Below are positions 1-11,553 of a stretch of DNA of 64,000 nucleotides, one piece after another. The DNA comes from Culex pipiens pallens. Lineage: Eukaryota > Arthropoda > Insecta > Diptera > Culicidae. Each line of letters begins with the position of its first letter. Within the stretch, counting starts at the first letter, position 1. Below the pieces are notes generated by a model. It was not told the origin of the DNA and ran no database searches. It worked only from the letters and a program-made list of their open reading frames with translations. Location of the stretch: the NCBI RefSeq assembly GCF_016801865.2, contig NC_068938.1, positions 212,749,734 through 212,813,733 on the forward strand, in the 5' to 3' direction. Both the position numbers and the translations under genes were made by a program.

Positions 1-1600
1 ACTGCTTCAAAATTTTTGGAGTGCCGGGCAATGTTCAATACCTTTTTATGGATTTTTCAACTTGCACTTACTTTAATAAAAGGAACATTGTTCGAGGATT
101 TACTCCACATTTTGTCGAAGCCAGGCCATAGTCCGCTCCAAAAGTTTTGCTATTAATTTTCCCAATTCCGGTGGACAAGGGCAGTGCAGCAGCTCAGGAA
201 AACTTCCCCGTACCAGGACGAACTTTACAAAATTGGAAACTAGTTCAAACATTCCTCCATACTGTGTGAGCGCCTGTAATCCCAGCTAGCAGTTTTAAAG
301 TAGACTTTGTCGGTGAGGAAAATGGTATCGATTTCAGTCTCTTTGTGGGAAATGCCACAAGCTGCAGGCTGCTGGAAAGTGGAAACTTAATTTTGGAGTT
401 GAAAGCACTTTATATTCTTCCATGAGGTATTTTTTTTGCAATGTGAAATGTTGCTTAAAAGAATAAAACAAAAATTAAACGGATTTTTACTGAAAAAAAA
501 CTGAAATTTGAAAGTATCAACTTCTTTATTGATAAATTTTAACATTAAAAATTACCTTTAGATCAGCCTTTCAATTTTTTTTTCGAAGTTTAAAACAAAC
601 TGAAATGAGAACTCAACCACCATGCAAATCGCTTTTTCAAAGTTATGACCGATTCAAAAGCCACCATAACAATAAATTAGCATCGGCACGTGCATCAGAT
701 GCTGCATAGGATGCAAATATTGTCTTTCTCTATTTCCAGAAAACTTTATCATCTGGCATCCAACTGATACCAGAACTTATGTGCGAGATAGCAAAACTTT
801 GCAACAATAATTATTCAAATCCCCCACACTTTTCCAAAAACTAGCACTTTATAAAGCGACGTCTTTCCATGCCGTAAAATTTAGTGCAACCGAAAATTGA
901 ATGCAAATTTTTCGTAGAATTTACCCCACCCTCCTCCTCATCACCACCCTCACCTGAGCTGATTTACGGACGCTCTTTGGCCAACAACTTTTCAAACAAC
1001 CATAAAAATAATCGGAATGTGGTACACTAACAGTAGCAGCAGCAGCCTTTTTGCTATAGTTTGCTCGATGCTCGTAAAAAACTTAACCTTAACACCAGGT
1101 CTCGCAGAGGGGAAGGGGGAACTAGTGCGGGTGTATGTTTTAAGTTTCGCCATCCAGAACTTTGTGCGGGATATCAGGCTCAACAGGTAGCCCATTCGAA
1201 AGTTCTACCGAGCGACCGAGGTCTATGGGGTGGCGAGGTGTGATGTATAGAGGAGCTTTCGTTGAACCTTTTGGAGCAATGGCCCTCTCTGGCTCAGTTT
1301 GTGATGGAGCAGGTTTTTTATTCTTCCCTAGAAAGGAGAGTTTAATTCTGTTTGAGCGGAGTTTGAAATCATCTTGCAAAGATGGATTCATTTGTTCCTT
1401 TTTATGGGACATTGCTTTTAGAACAAAATTTTTGCCATCATTTCAGAAATTGAATGATTGAAAAAACATATTAGTTATTTTCAGGCCAATTGTAAACGAT
1501 TTCCAATAGTGATTTATGAAATGAGTTATATTTTTTTTTGATAAGATTTTTTAACCAAGGAATAACAGCTCTAAATAAATTGTTTAATGGTCTTATTATA
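1..1600. other. Non-coding AT-rich stretch, no supported gene
   Basis: Open frames here are short, overlap each other on both strands, and show no recognisable domain or splice structure. A G-rich patch near 1100-1300 supports frames of 60-99 codons on both strands, which argues against coding. I see no repeat boundary before the TA-flanked element that starts at 1601. Confidence 0.6.
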
Positions 1601-2532
1601 GGGGAGAGTGGGGAGACTTGATCCCCGGGGACACTTGATCCCATGCCTGTATCTCGTCAGCATGTGGGTAAAACAATTAGCTTTGTTCTAGAAAGTTGTG
1701 CGAAATTAACTAAAACTCATTGTAGAAAACAAAGAAAAAAATTAAAAAATGTTTAGATTGAGTTACACACATTTTTCTAAAACGAGCTGCAAAAAACTTC
1801 CAAGAGATCTTTTTTTCTTAGAAAACACTCAAAAATTATTCAAAAAAATATTTTTTATATATGAATTGTTTGATAAACTTATCAACTCCAAAACCCTTAA
1901 GCATTTGATGTTAATTTTATCGTCATACTATTTTTACAATCAATTGTTTAAAAAAGTGCGTTTAGGGAGACTTGATCCCTGCATTTTTACAGTCACTGGA
2001 ATCAGCCTCAAGATTAATTAATTGGGCTGGGTTTTCATACATAGTTTCCTTTAGTATAGTTGTTCAGAACTTACTGCAGTTAGAACCTTTTTTCAAAAGT
2101 TTTGTAAACAAAAATTTCCAGCTTTTGTAAACATGTTTAATTTTGGTCTAAAAAATTATAATTTATGTTTTTAAATATTTTACATACTAAACTTGTTATA
2201 TTTTGAACACAAACGTACAGGTTTTATGTGAAATTGCTGTAACTTATAGAAAATTAAAAGTTTGGATGAATAAGAAACATTTTGCTTAAGATTTCTTCAA
2301 AATGTTGAAAGGGGGATCAAGTTACCCCTAACATTTTTAAAATGCCAGTTTAAAATATTTTTTTAACACGCTCGGCATGATTCGAAGAGTTCATCTGATG
2401 AAATACCCTTATTAGCCAAACATAGATGAATGTTTAAGCTTTCAATTCATGCAAAAAGTTTATAGTTTTGTGAGAAATTGACAGAGTTATGTGCGATACA
2501 AAAAAAGGGGATCAAGTCTCCCCACTCTCCCC
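1601..2532. mobile_element. Non-autonomous TA-flanked inverted-repeat element (MITE-like, 932 bp)
   Basis: The ends are perfect inverted repeats of about 26 bp. The left end begins GGGGAGAGTGGGGAGACTTG, and the right end is its exact reverse complement. A TA dinucleotide flanks each side (1599-1600 and 2533-2534), as expected of a TA target-site duplication. The interior is AT-rich and has no transposase frame. The terminal motif recurs inside: a variant at 1627-1642, GGGAGACTTGATCCCT at 1965-1980, and an inverted partial copy at 2311-2329. The TA duplication is compatible with Tc1/mariner-type mobilisation, but the superfamily is inferred only from that. Confidence 0.85.
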
Positions 2533-3156
2533 TAATAGAAGCATTCACAATCAAAACAAAACCATATTGTGAATCAATTACCTTGAAATTGAGTTGAATT
2601 ATAATCAATCAATTATGTTGAAATTCATACAAAATAATTGAATCCGAAATTGACAGCATTATGTAATCATTAAATGTTATCGGAAACCCGTTAATTATAT
2701 TAAATTACCATTACCATAGCATAACACATTTCCAAGAATATTTCCATACATCACATTCAACAAATTTCACACTCACAAAAAGCTCCTCGCGAGCTTTTGT
2801 TATCGCTTCAATAATGACACATCAGCGGTGTGTGTGTGTGTGTTCACTGTTGCATAATTAAGCATCCATACAGGCACACGCTTCGGTAAACCATCTCGAA
2901 GCAGGTGATGCTTTGTAATAGGGAAATAATTATGTTTTGTATGCCGGCCTTGTTAAGTATAATTATTTCAGATTTTTTTTTCGGGTGGTGCTATTATTTA
3001 GTGTCAAATAATAAGAAACTAGCAATCAAAAATTACTCAAATCTTTTTAAAGAATGTTATTATTTGTATAAAAATTGTCCACGAGAGAGGGAGGGGGAGG
3101 GTGGTTGAGATTTCAAAAAAAAAAAAACCACGTGGTTTGTGGATGGTCCCTAAGTA
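2533..3156. other. Spacer with a GT microsatellite
   Basis: This is AT-rich DNA between two TA-flanked elements. It holds a short GT run at about 2828-2842 and a purine-rich GA/GGGA patch at 3083-3105 followed by an A-run. I see no coding evidence. Confidence 0.55.
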
Positions 3157-4332
3157 GCGTAAACCGGGGTGACATTGATAGTATTTCAATTCATTTCTGG
3201 AATATTATTCAACTGGTAAGGTTTCACTATTTTCAAAAAAAAAAAGATTTTTAAAGATTATTCAAAAAAATAGTTGCGTTGCAGTGTTACAAATGAGTGA
3301 TAGAAAAGCTATCAATTGATTATCTCTGCACCAAAAATTTTCGAGAGTATAGCGGCCGTCACTGTATCTTGTGAGATCTCTTCTTGTGTCTCGTGATTCC
3401 CAGCGATGTCATTCTCTCTCTATCACTCCTTCCCTTTTCCTCGACTGTGCGCTCTCACCGCTAAATCTCTCAATCTCTCCGAAAACTGCAATGAAAGAAC
3501 GCGAGATGGCGATTAGGAGCCGACCACGCATGACGTCCCGTTAAACTGCGTTTGCGAAATTGGTTTTGTGACGGCTTTTGCGGTTAAACGCTGTTGTGGT
3601 AGGATGATCGTGGAAGCGGGAATGAGAGAGAAAAGGAAAATGTCAATCGCGAGTGTGTGAACACGAAAACGTGTTCGGCTATGTTCGGCGCTGAGAGTTT
3701 CAATAGGGAGAGAAGAGCTGATATTTTGATATTTTACCAACTCTGTTGCGTTGAAAATTCTTATTTTGAATTCCTCGGTGACTTTGATAGCCATAGTTTT
3801 TCTTTTTAAAATCAGATTTAAGGTGTTCAAATTTTATTTTAACGACAATCGTTAAGGTTGCTTATATGGTTTTTAAGGAAAAAAAATATTTTATTTAGTA
3901 AATAATGTTTATAAACTTTTTTACAAAATACATGTAAATTTAAGGTAAAATTTTTAAAAAGTCTGAATTTCGAATGAAAATCGTGTACGCTTGAAGATTT
4001 TTTTTAAAGTAATGTTTAAAAACACATAAAATATAGCATTTAAAAACTTATTCTACTTTCTCGTTGGGAAAATTACCCAAAGAATCTGAAAATGAATTCC
4101 GTTTCCCGATTCGATAAGACTTTTATCGATCGATCTATTCGTCAACATTTTCTGAATTATAGTTAAGTAATTTTTTGAACTTTTCTAAATTTTATGAAAC
4201 ATTTTTCTTAATATACTTTGTACATTTCTCTAACACGGTCAGTATGATTCCATACCATTCCGTACGTATTTATTTCGTACTCTCCATTTTGCTAAAAAAT
4301 CTCAAAGCTATTAAAGTCACCCCGGTTTACGG
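3157..4332. mobile_element. TA-flanked inverted-repeat element with a GC-richer core (1176 bp)
   Basis: Terminal inverted repeats of about 20 bp share GTAAACCGGGGTGAC followed by a T-rich stretch, on the left at 3159-3180 and on the right at 4310-4331. TA flanks both sides (3155-3156 and 4333-4334). There is no transposase. Positions about 3350-3720 are clearly richer in G+C than the AT-rich ends and have both a TC-rich and a CG-containing stretch, so this could be captured genomic sequence; that is inference. The 105-codon minus-strand frame over it (3513-3830) has no recognisable domain. A degraded relative lies at 56812-57640. Confidence 0.82.
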
Positions 4333-5326
4333 TAATTTCACAAAACAAACAGAATAATCGCTCATTTAAATTTTAAAAACAAATATTGACAAATTTAAGA
4401 GACTAAAACTTCGAAATAAATTAAGAAAAAAACATGAAAAAAAATTCAATTTAATATAAATAAAAGGAACTTGCCATTTTTTTCTATTGACCTTATCTAG
4501 GTTAAGGGGGAGGGGGAAAACAAATTAATTTTCAAAATATTGAAAAAAATGTCACAAATTCTATTTACACGTTTAAATTTTTGACACCCTAAATGAAAAA
4601 AAAATATTTTCATAAAATTAAACATATTTTTCATGTCTTTGGTCCAGAAGTTCAAAATTCAAGTGAAGACTCAAAATACCCCAATTGAAAAAGAATGCTA
4701 AATAAATGTTATTTATACATTCAATCTACTAGGGGATTAATTCCGCACGACAAAAAAATCACTGCATGCCAATCGCAGAACATTAGAATTCCATGGCACA
4801 TTTATGGCACTTCAAAAACCTTTTTAAATAAGGGCGGACAAGTGTTAAGGTCAGCTTCTGTTTAAAATCAACAGTAACCCTGGCTACAAATAATATATAA
4901 AACATACTATTTTTAAGCGCTAAATTTCAAAAAATCTTCTGAAACATTCATTTTTCTATTTTTTTTTTATAAAAAATAATATCGGCATTAAATGCCAAAA
5001 TGTCATTCAAGACGTTACAATGGTTTAACAATTCTTATTAAAAAAAAAACCCAGACCTTTTGGGAAGATTTTGAAGAGGGAGGAGACAACATCTTTGAAA
5101 ATGTTGTGTTGGCCTTGTTCCGCAATTTATCTCAATGAAGAACTTTTGCTATGTTATCATTTATTCAAAAGTTATCAGACATTGCAATTTTAATTCCAAG
5201 TTTCTTCCCTTCAAAAAAGTATTAAAAAATTAAAGAAAAAAATATTATTGACCAAAATTTAAATTTTCATTTGAAATACTTTTTAAATCGATTGTAAATC
5301 ACTCAGAAAACATTGTGTAACGATAA
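4333..5326. other. AT-rich spacer, nothing recognised
   Basis: There are no open frames of note, no clear terminal repeats and no tandem structure. A phrase near 4735 (GGGGATTAATTCCGC) looks like a possible element end, but I found no partner. Confidence 0.5.
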
Positions 5327-5330
5327 TTAA

Positions 5331-5970
5331 GGGGTTACATACATGTAAATCGTCAAAAATGTCAGAGGTTGGTATGAGCGCACATTTCAACTTTTTTCAA
5401 ATATTTTTGCAGGGCATTAAGATATACGTTTTCATTCATTTACAAAATAAATATAAAGACATTTGGATGTCTGAGATGTATATCAACACTGCTTTGACCA
5501 AATCGGCTCAAAATGTTGGTGAAGACTCGTTAAACCGGTCCTGTGTGCATGACGAAAGCCGATTTTCAAAAACTTAATTTAAAAAAAAGATACAAATATT
5601 TTTATATTTTTCATATAATAAATCGACAGTTTTTGATTTTTGTATTTTTTTAAAAAGCAAAATTTCAAAATCGGGCTTTGTCATGCACACGGGATATGTC
5701 TTGGGAGTCTACACCTCAAATTCCAGCCTATTTGGTCCATCCCATCTCGAGATATCGTGGCACCCGTAAATCAACTCGGTGTTTAGAGAAACACGTTCAC
5801 AAAGTTTGACAGTTCGCTTTGAGCATGGCAACATTGTGAACTTAAATCGTCTCTTACTCAGTTCAGTCACGAAATATCTTCATGAAACTTTCAGGAGTGA
5901 TAAAAAATCATGTTTTTAGTGAATTTATTGAATTTTCTGTAATCTAAAATGTTGTGATGTTTGTAACCCC
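5331..5970. mobile_element. TTAA-flanked MITE, piggyBac-like target duplication (640 bp)
   Basis: The left end is TTAA then GGGGTTACATACATG. The right end is TGTTTGTAACCCC then TTAA. The TTAA tetranucleotides sit at 5327-5330 and 5971-5974, and the terminal inverted repeat is about 9 bp (GGGGTTACA). Duplication of TTAA with short GC-starting ends is the signature of piggyBac-superfamily insertion. No transposase frame is present, so this is a non-autonomous copy. Internally, a phrase about CATGACRAAGCC occurs in both orientations (near 5546-5560 and 5675-5690), giving partial self-complementarity. Confidence 0.8.
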
Positions 5971-5974
5971 TTAA

Positions 5975-8960
5975 TGCACTTATGTTCAAATGGCACTGTT
6001 TTTACAATTTAACATACTTTGATTCTTGGGAAAAGATTTTTTGTATCTGCAATAACCTAGAAGGGTAAATTTTCCATTTAGAACAATAGTTTTCTTTTTA
6101 AATTTCGTGTTTTTGCATGGCTTATTTTTTAGAGTGTAACATTGCTCTAAAAAGTTGTAGAGCAGACAATTAAAAAATAAAGATTTATAAACATAAGGAG
6201 TTTCCTTGTTACCATCACAAGTTATTGCGATTTTACAAAAAAAAAGTTTGTGAATTTTTTTTGTTCAATTCTTCATACTTCCCTAATTCCATTCATTTGT
6301 AGGAAAACTATTCGGGCATGTCTAAATATTTTTGAAAAATTCAAAGTGCACGTATTTCTGAGGTTCCCAAACTTCAAATTTTTCTAAGTCTGTGTTATTA
6401 AAATTTGTATATTTGTTATTCTGTGTTATCCATTTTTGGATAAGTGAGGAAGGCACCAACCACACAGATGGATTGAGTTAGTTTTGTTTTTGTTTTGATT
6501 CAAGTTTAAGTAGAAAAAGATGATTTTCCACAAGTAACCACTTCGCTCTTTTAAAGTTCAAACTAAGCAAACCCCAACCCGAAAGCCTAAATCCACCCCG
6601 GAAAACCTAAAGGCACATCATGCGGTCATAACATTAAGCAATTTTATGAACCTGTCAAATGCCGACCCAAGAGTTCCCAGCTCGGCCGGAATAGTTCGGA
6701 CCACTTCCAGAATATGAGGGTAGGTGGGGTGGGACTTGGAAGGTGAATCGAATCAGAGCAGAAATTCAATTTGCATATAATTTGAATAAAACAATTGCTA
6801 GTGTATGCGCGGTGCTCTCGGTAAAGTGGGAGGGGAGGTCGGGGCAGGGGGTGTTGATTCCGTTTCAGTGTGGGGTCACACGTACAACCGTAGAAAACAC
6901 ACACACACAGAGTCGTGTGGGCAGAGATCGAGCGAATGGCCATGTTTAGAATATATGCAAAAAAAAAAAGAAAGAGGGTAAGTGAAGGGACAGTCGTCTC
7001 TCACCCTTTTGGTTGGAAAATGAGGGAGGGGATGTGGTTTTTCCGATTTTCCCTCGCCGATCCTCGTTGGCCGGGCTTTGTGCACATCCGCTGAAAGCGC
7101 ACCATTTTCCGCAATAATTTAAGTGTTTTGTTGGCAGTTGGGAGCTTTTTTATGGCCGGGGCTAAGCTCGGTGACGACGGAGGAGGATTTTCCGCGGGGA
7201 GGTCGAGGGAAGAAAGAGAGGGGTGGAAGAAAAGCTCCGAGTAGATTCGTGTGAAAAAAGTGGCAAACGTTCTCAAGGGCATAACATGAAAATTATGAGA
7301 GTAAAGAGTATTTTTCACATTCAGCGATGATTTTGAACAAGGGGGGAGTCCTACTTGAACATTATGAGTTGTTTGTTCGGTAGCTCGTATGAATGTGTCA
7401 ATAAAGAACGGTTTGTTGAAATAGAATAATTGCCGTTTTTGAAAATAAATATTAAAATAAAAAGTTTATCGGAAAAATATTGCATGCTCCATTTTTTAGC
7501 TTTAACTCAAAAGTTAATCCAAATTTTTTGCATAATAAACAGGTAAATTGGATTGAGATAAGACTAAATCCTTAACCTGCCAAACAAACGTGAGGGGAAT
7601 TCAAAACAGTGACAATTTGTCACCTCGAGCCACTTTCACGTCACATTCACAACTTCAACCGTTGCCATTTGACAGACACAACTATGCCGTCTCGCTCATA
7701 TGAGACTAACAATTCAACCTTCGGCTTTGATCTCGGAATTACTGTTTCAAAACCCATCACCAACATCGCCCAGATCATCGTCATTGTGATCCACCACATC
7801 CCACCACAGTCTCAGTCTCATTCCGACGACTATGGGATGGGACCGGGGGATTACCGGGTCTTACGAGAATCCCATTTACTTATGCAAACATATTTCCCGG
7901 CTTACCAGCCGGCCAGCGGGACTTCAATTTCGGTGGAGTGGGGACGAATGGGAAGTGAAATCTTCCGAGCAGCGAGTCTCTAAAGACAATGAAGCATCTT
8001 CCCCATTCAGTGTCTGGCGAAATGCAAAATGCATGCGAGGAAGCTCGAGGGGAGAGTTTTTTTTCTATCTATGATGGTAGTTTCTGGATCACGGTGGGTT
8101 TGAAAAAATATAGATAAAAAATATAAACTCGTATCGTCAACTTAAATGAGCATTTTCGATAATGTTCTTCAATATTTTCGAAGGATTGAAAGAATTTTGA
8201 CTTGATGCCTTGAAATAATTAGAAAAGCAGTATAAGCAACGAAATAAATCTTTTTATAAATGATGATTGATCTGCAATATCAATTTTATTTATTGCTCAA
8301 TTCTCTAGAATTTCGCATTTAGATTTTTCATTGTATATATCTCGAGATGGAATTTTCTGGTCGATTTAGTGTCTTCGACAAAGTTGTAGCTTATGATTAG
8401 GAATAATCATTTAAGTTTTTGAAGACAAAACGTGCGAATTTTTAAGCTTTTGGGTATAACGGACGTTTTGATTTTTTGAAGATGAAGTTATGATTTTTTG
8501 GAAAAAATAGTGTTGTTTGGAAGGTATCAAAAATGCACAAAAAAAAAGCTAAAAAATTATGAGATTTAGAATTTAAGTACTTTTGTAAATTTTAATAAAG
8601 TGTGCACCGTTTTTACGTTAAATTAAATTTTAGGTTAAATTAATACTTTTTTTTACGTTATTGGTTTTAGTAAGACCGGATTTGGAAATACTAAATGAAC
8701 AATTTAAAAAATGCATTAGTGCTTGAAAATCACTTTATACTTATAATTTTCATAGCATTGAATAAAAAAATACGTTTATTAGTTTTAAAGAATTAAATAA
8801 AAAAACATATAATAAGGGTTTGAATTGTTCCCAGTGAATTTCACAATTTTTGTTAAGAAATTTTTATGCCATTTTTGAAAAATATTTGCAATATTTTTTT
8901 AAAGAACAATGTCTTGTTTACTCTGAAAATTGTCATCATAGTTAAACTAATTACAAATAT
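5975..8960. other. Mostly unique AT-rich DNA with repeat relics
   Basis: Positions about 6050-6250 are a degenerate copy of the loop of the foldback at 38015-38835: both have the phrase AGAGTGTAACAwTG, then CTAAAAAGTT, then AGAGCAGACAATTA. A CA microsatellite lies at 6898-6908, and a G-rich stretch at about 6825-7250 gives overlapping chance frames on both strands. I see no gene. Confidence 0.5.
6443..6492 (+). mobile_element. Right-end relic of the GCCTTCC/GTGAGGAAGGC element family
   Basis: It contains GTGAGGAAGGCACCAACCAC, then a short CCAC...GTGG-like hairpin and GATTGAGTTAGTTTT. The same right-end sequence closes the complete copies at 14394-16740 and 50167-51100. I see no matching left end close by, so this copy is truncated or too diverged to follow. 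Confidence 0.6.
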
Positions 8961-8966
8961 AGACAG

Positions 8967-9041
8967 TGGCAGTGCGTGGCTGAATGGTTACGCTGTCCGC
9001 TTTGCAAGCGGATGATTCTGGGTTCGATTCCCATCTGCTCC
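8967..9041 (+). pseudogene. tRNA-like SINE head (anticodon loop TTTGCAA), not a functional tRNA
   Basis: A 4-bp D stem (GCGT/ACGC), a 5-bp anticodon stem (TCCGC/GCGGA) around TTTGCAA, and a T arm with TTCGATT can be drawn. The putative anticodon is TGC (Ala). The acceptor ends do not pair well and the T stem has a mismatch. The head runs straight into SINE body sequence, so it is a SINE promoter region rather than a tRNA gene. Confidence 0.8.
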
Positions 9042-9093
9042 AACCTTCCATCGGATGAGGAAGTAAAATGTCGGTCCCGGCCTTGGTTGTTAG

Positions 9094-10247
9094 TAGAGGG
9101 TGACGATTCTCGAGATTTTCAATTTCCCGGGAATCGAGAGTTGAATTTGGGCATTTCCCGGGAATTCCCGGGACCCGGGATTTTTTTTCTATGTCAATAG
9201 TGGCAAAAATTTAAAAGGAAATATAAAAATATTGTTACTTTTCAATCAATTGAGTAACATTTATTTTTTCTTATTCTATGAAACGTTAACTTCAGTATTC
9301 TATTTATCTGAGGAACTATATCTACCTTTTGATTTTTTTTTCTGAATCTGCAAATACAAGATCGTTTCTTGTGCTTTTTGGGACTCAAAATTGTAGTTTA
9401 AAATGTTAACGAATCTTTATTCGCACTCAGTGATTTTTCAAAAGTTTCACAAGCTTATTGCATGAACTTCTTATTAGATTTTTGTGAAGTAAAAAAAATA
9501 GCCAATATGATAAACAACGACTCAAAACAACAATTTTAACTTGTTTTTTTTTTTCATTTTAAGGTCAACTGTAAATATTCATTGAAGAACTATTTACAGT
9601 TATCAGGAAAATCCGAATGTTCACAATTGGTGGACCTTAACTTTACAAAGATTGACAGAGTGTTTTTTTTCCAAAATATAATTGAATATTGAAGTTGACG
9701 CGAAACACAAAATGGCTTGTTGACATCAAAAAAGAAAATTACCTTGATACAGAGAAATTATCCTAGGGAGGATTAAAAATAGATTATGAGGATTGCTATG
9801 CTCGAGAGAGGATATGGAAATTGGACCTATTTTGATTTTTTTTCCTCTCAGAAATAATAAATAAAAATAATTTAAAAAAACTTTATATTTTATTTCTGGG
9901 GTGTAAGTGCTAAGTATGCATCAAGATAAATTTGGGGTCCAATTTTTTTTTGGCTTCTCTCAATTATAGTTATTGGAATTTTTGATAAGTTAAATTTTAA
10001 ACTTTCTGAATAAGAAGATCAGAGAAGCATTGGTTTATTCGAACTTGGACAACAAACATTGAACTTTCAATGTTCTAAACATTTATATTTCAAATATTAT
10101 TCTGATTAGTTTATATAATTTTGCTTCGATATATATAAGTATAAAATTTCCCGGGAGTCTCGACCGAATTTCCCGGGAATCGAGAGGTTCAAAAATGGTC
10201 GATTTCCCGGGAAATTTTTCCCGGGAATTCCCTCTCGTCACCCTCTA
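9094..10247. mobile_element. Non-autonomous hAT-type element with perfect 8-bp target duplication
   Basis: The termini are TAGAGGGTGACGA (9094-9106) and its exact reverse complement (10235-10247). The flanking 8-bp duplication GTTGTTAG is identical on both sides (9086-9093 and 10248-10255). The 8-bp duplication and TA(G)-starting inverted repeats are typical of hAT elements. Subterminal regions carry repeated TTCCCGGGA motifs in both orientations (about 9124-9180 and 10149-10230), like the transposase-binding clusters of hAT elements. The interior is AT-rich with no transposase. It sits inside a SINE, so it is the younger insertion. Confidence 0.9.
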
Positions 10248-10759
10248 GTTGTTAGGTACCGAGCCGAACCAGCGTCTATGGCTGAAAGGCTCGTTAATAA
10301 AGACAACTAACTAACTTGGTTGTTAGGCCGTTAAGTCATTCCAGGTGTAGGAGTCATCTCCATGCCATAAGTACAAACAACACACCAAACCAAGCCTACT
10401 CCGGTGGAATCGCTGGTGGCGGTTGGACTCGCAATCCAAAGGTCGTCAGTTCAAACACTGGGGTGGAAGGTTCCTTGGAGTAGAAAGAGGTTTGGGTGCT
10501 CTCCCCATTCAAGCCTTCGGACTCCTAGGTTCGAGCAGAAACTTGCAATAGAGACCACAAAAGACCCGGGGGTCGTTTACGTGGATGTTTTGATTTTTGA
10601 CAAATATTGAGCCAGATTTTAAAATTATCTAGATTTATCAAAAATAAGGCCAAAATAAATATTTTTCAAAGTTTTAGTCGATCGGCTCTGGCCAGGGTTA
10701 ATCATTTGTTTTCAGAAAATATAAGATTTGATGAAAATAAAAATCAAGCCGAAAATTTT

Positions 10760-10885
10760 TAATTTTGTGGTACTGTACATCAAAATTTTTTAAGAAGTCA
10801 TGTGATTTCAGAATATACTCAAACATGCTAAAAATGATTCTGAACGCAGGGGAATACTTTTAAAATTGATTTTAGCTGATTGTAC
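10760..10885 (+). repeat. Dispersed repeat shared with about 42280-42405
   Basis: The phrases GGTACTGTACAT, then AAACATGCTAAAWWTGATT, occur in the same order and spacing at both places. I cannot assign a class. At 42.3 kb it lies just outside the 1.94-kb foldback. Confidence 0.5.
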
Positions 10886-10890
10886 ATGAA

Positions 10891-11060
10891 TTTGCCTTCT
10901 ATCGGATGGGGAAGTAAAACGTCGGTCCATTAGCGTAAAAGAGGTTTTGAGTGACTCACCAAACATAACCTTCGGACGCCTAGAAATGAGCAGAAACTTG
11001 CAACAGAGACCACAAAAGACCCGGGGGTCGTTACAGTGGATTGCTTTGCTTTTTACATGA
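10891..11060 (+). mobile_element. Internally deleted SINE copy
   Basis: It starts with TCGGATGGGGAAGTAAAACG, matching the segment after the tRNA head at 9049-9070. It then jumps to the 3' region shared with 10480-10590 (CTTCGGACKCCTAG, AGCAGAAACTTGCAA, AGAGACCACAAAAGACCCGG). Most of the middle, including the second tRNA-like module, is missing. It has the same orientation as the larger copy just upstream. Confidence 0.7.
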
Positions 11061-11550
11061 ATTTCCATTGAAATATTGTAGTATATTTGGATAGCGTATT
11101 AAAAAAACGTTTTGATAAGAAGTTTGCTGCCAAGTTGTAGTTACAAAAGCATCGATCATTTTTTTTTTTAAATTCATCCAACTGAGATCGCTTCAAAATA
11201 AATGTATAATTAGAAATAAATAGCCTTTTCCATAAATTTGCCCTAATTTTCTGCTGATTTATCGAAGCAATCATCGGTCTAATTTGATTGTTTAAGAAAA
11301 CACATTTTTCTTGAATTCAATCATTTTTATTTTTTTTACATATTTTTTGTAATTTAGCATTATCTGATCCGTATTGAATCTTAATTTTGAAAATTTTGCT
11401 CCAAATATCAATGTTATGTTTTTTTTTATATCCCACTCTTTCTTGACCTGAATCATAGCCGAGGGCCAAAAATAGTCAATAAAATGTGTAACCGCCTTAT
11501 AAATAAGTGAAAATATGTTTGACTTAACATTCATGCCTTATTGCCTTGTT
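11061..11550. other. AT-rich spacer, nothing recognised
   Basis: The minus-strand frames of 73-86 codons here are low in complexity (Lys/Asn/Phe-rich) and lack domains. I treat them as chance. Confidence 0.5.
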
Positions 11551-11553
11551 TAA

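Larger units (their letters stand above)
8967..10610 (+). mobile_element. Composite tRNA-derived SINE, split by a hAT-type insertion
   Basis: The SINE body is 8967-9093 plus 10248-10610. Its head is tRNA-like, with a Pol III A box (TGGCTGAATGG, 8977-8987) and B box (GGTTCGATTCC, 9021-9031). A second tRNA-like module lies at about 10404-10470, with stem TTGGA/TCCAA around loop CTCGCAA. The tail has AGAGACCACAAAAGACCCGG, also present in a second copy at 10891-11047. Two tRNA-related modules in one SINE recall the Twin SINEs described from Culex pipiens; that is family knowledge and I cannot verify the match. A repeated GGTTGTTAG phrase (9085-9093, 10247-10256 area and about 10318) suggests the body may itself be two joined or rearranged copies. 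Confidence 0.72.

Noticed and set aside
7609..8074. Frames of 124 and 80 codons on the plus strand
   Set aside because: They overlap in different frames, no domain is recognised, and there are no splice signals around them.
8967..9041. tRNA-Ala(TGC) gene
   Set aside because: The acceptor ends do not pair, the T stem has a mismatch, and the sequence continues into a SINE body.
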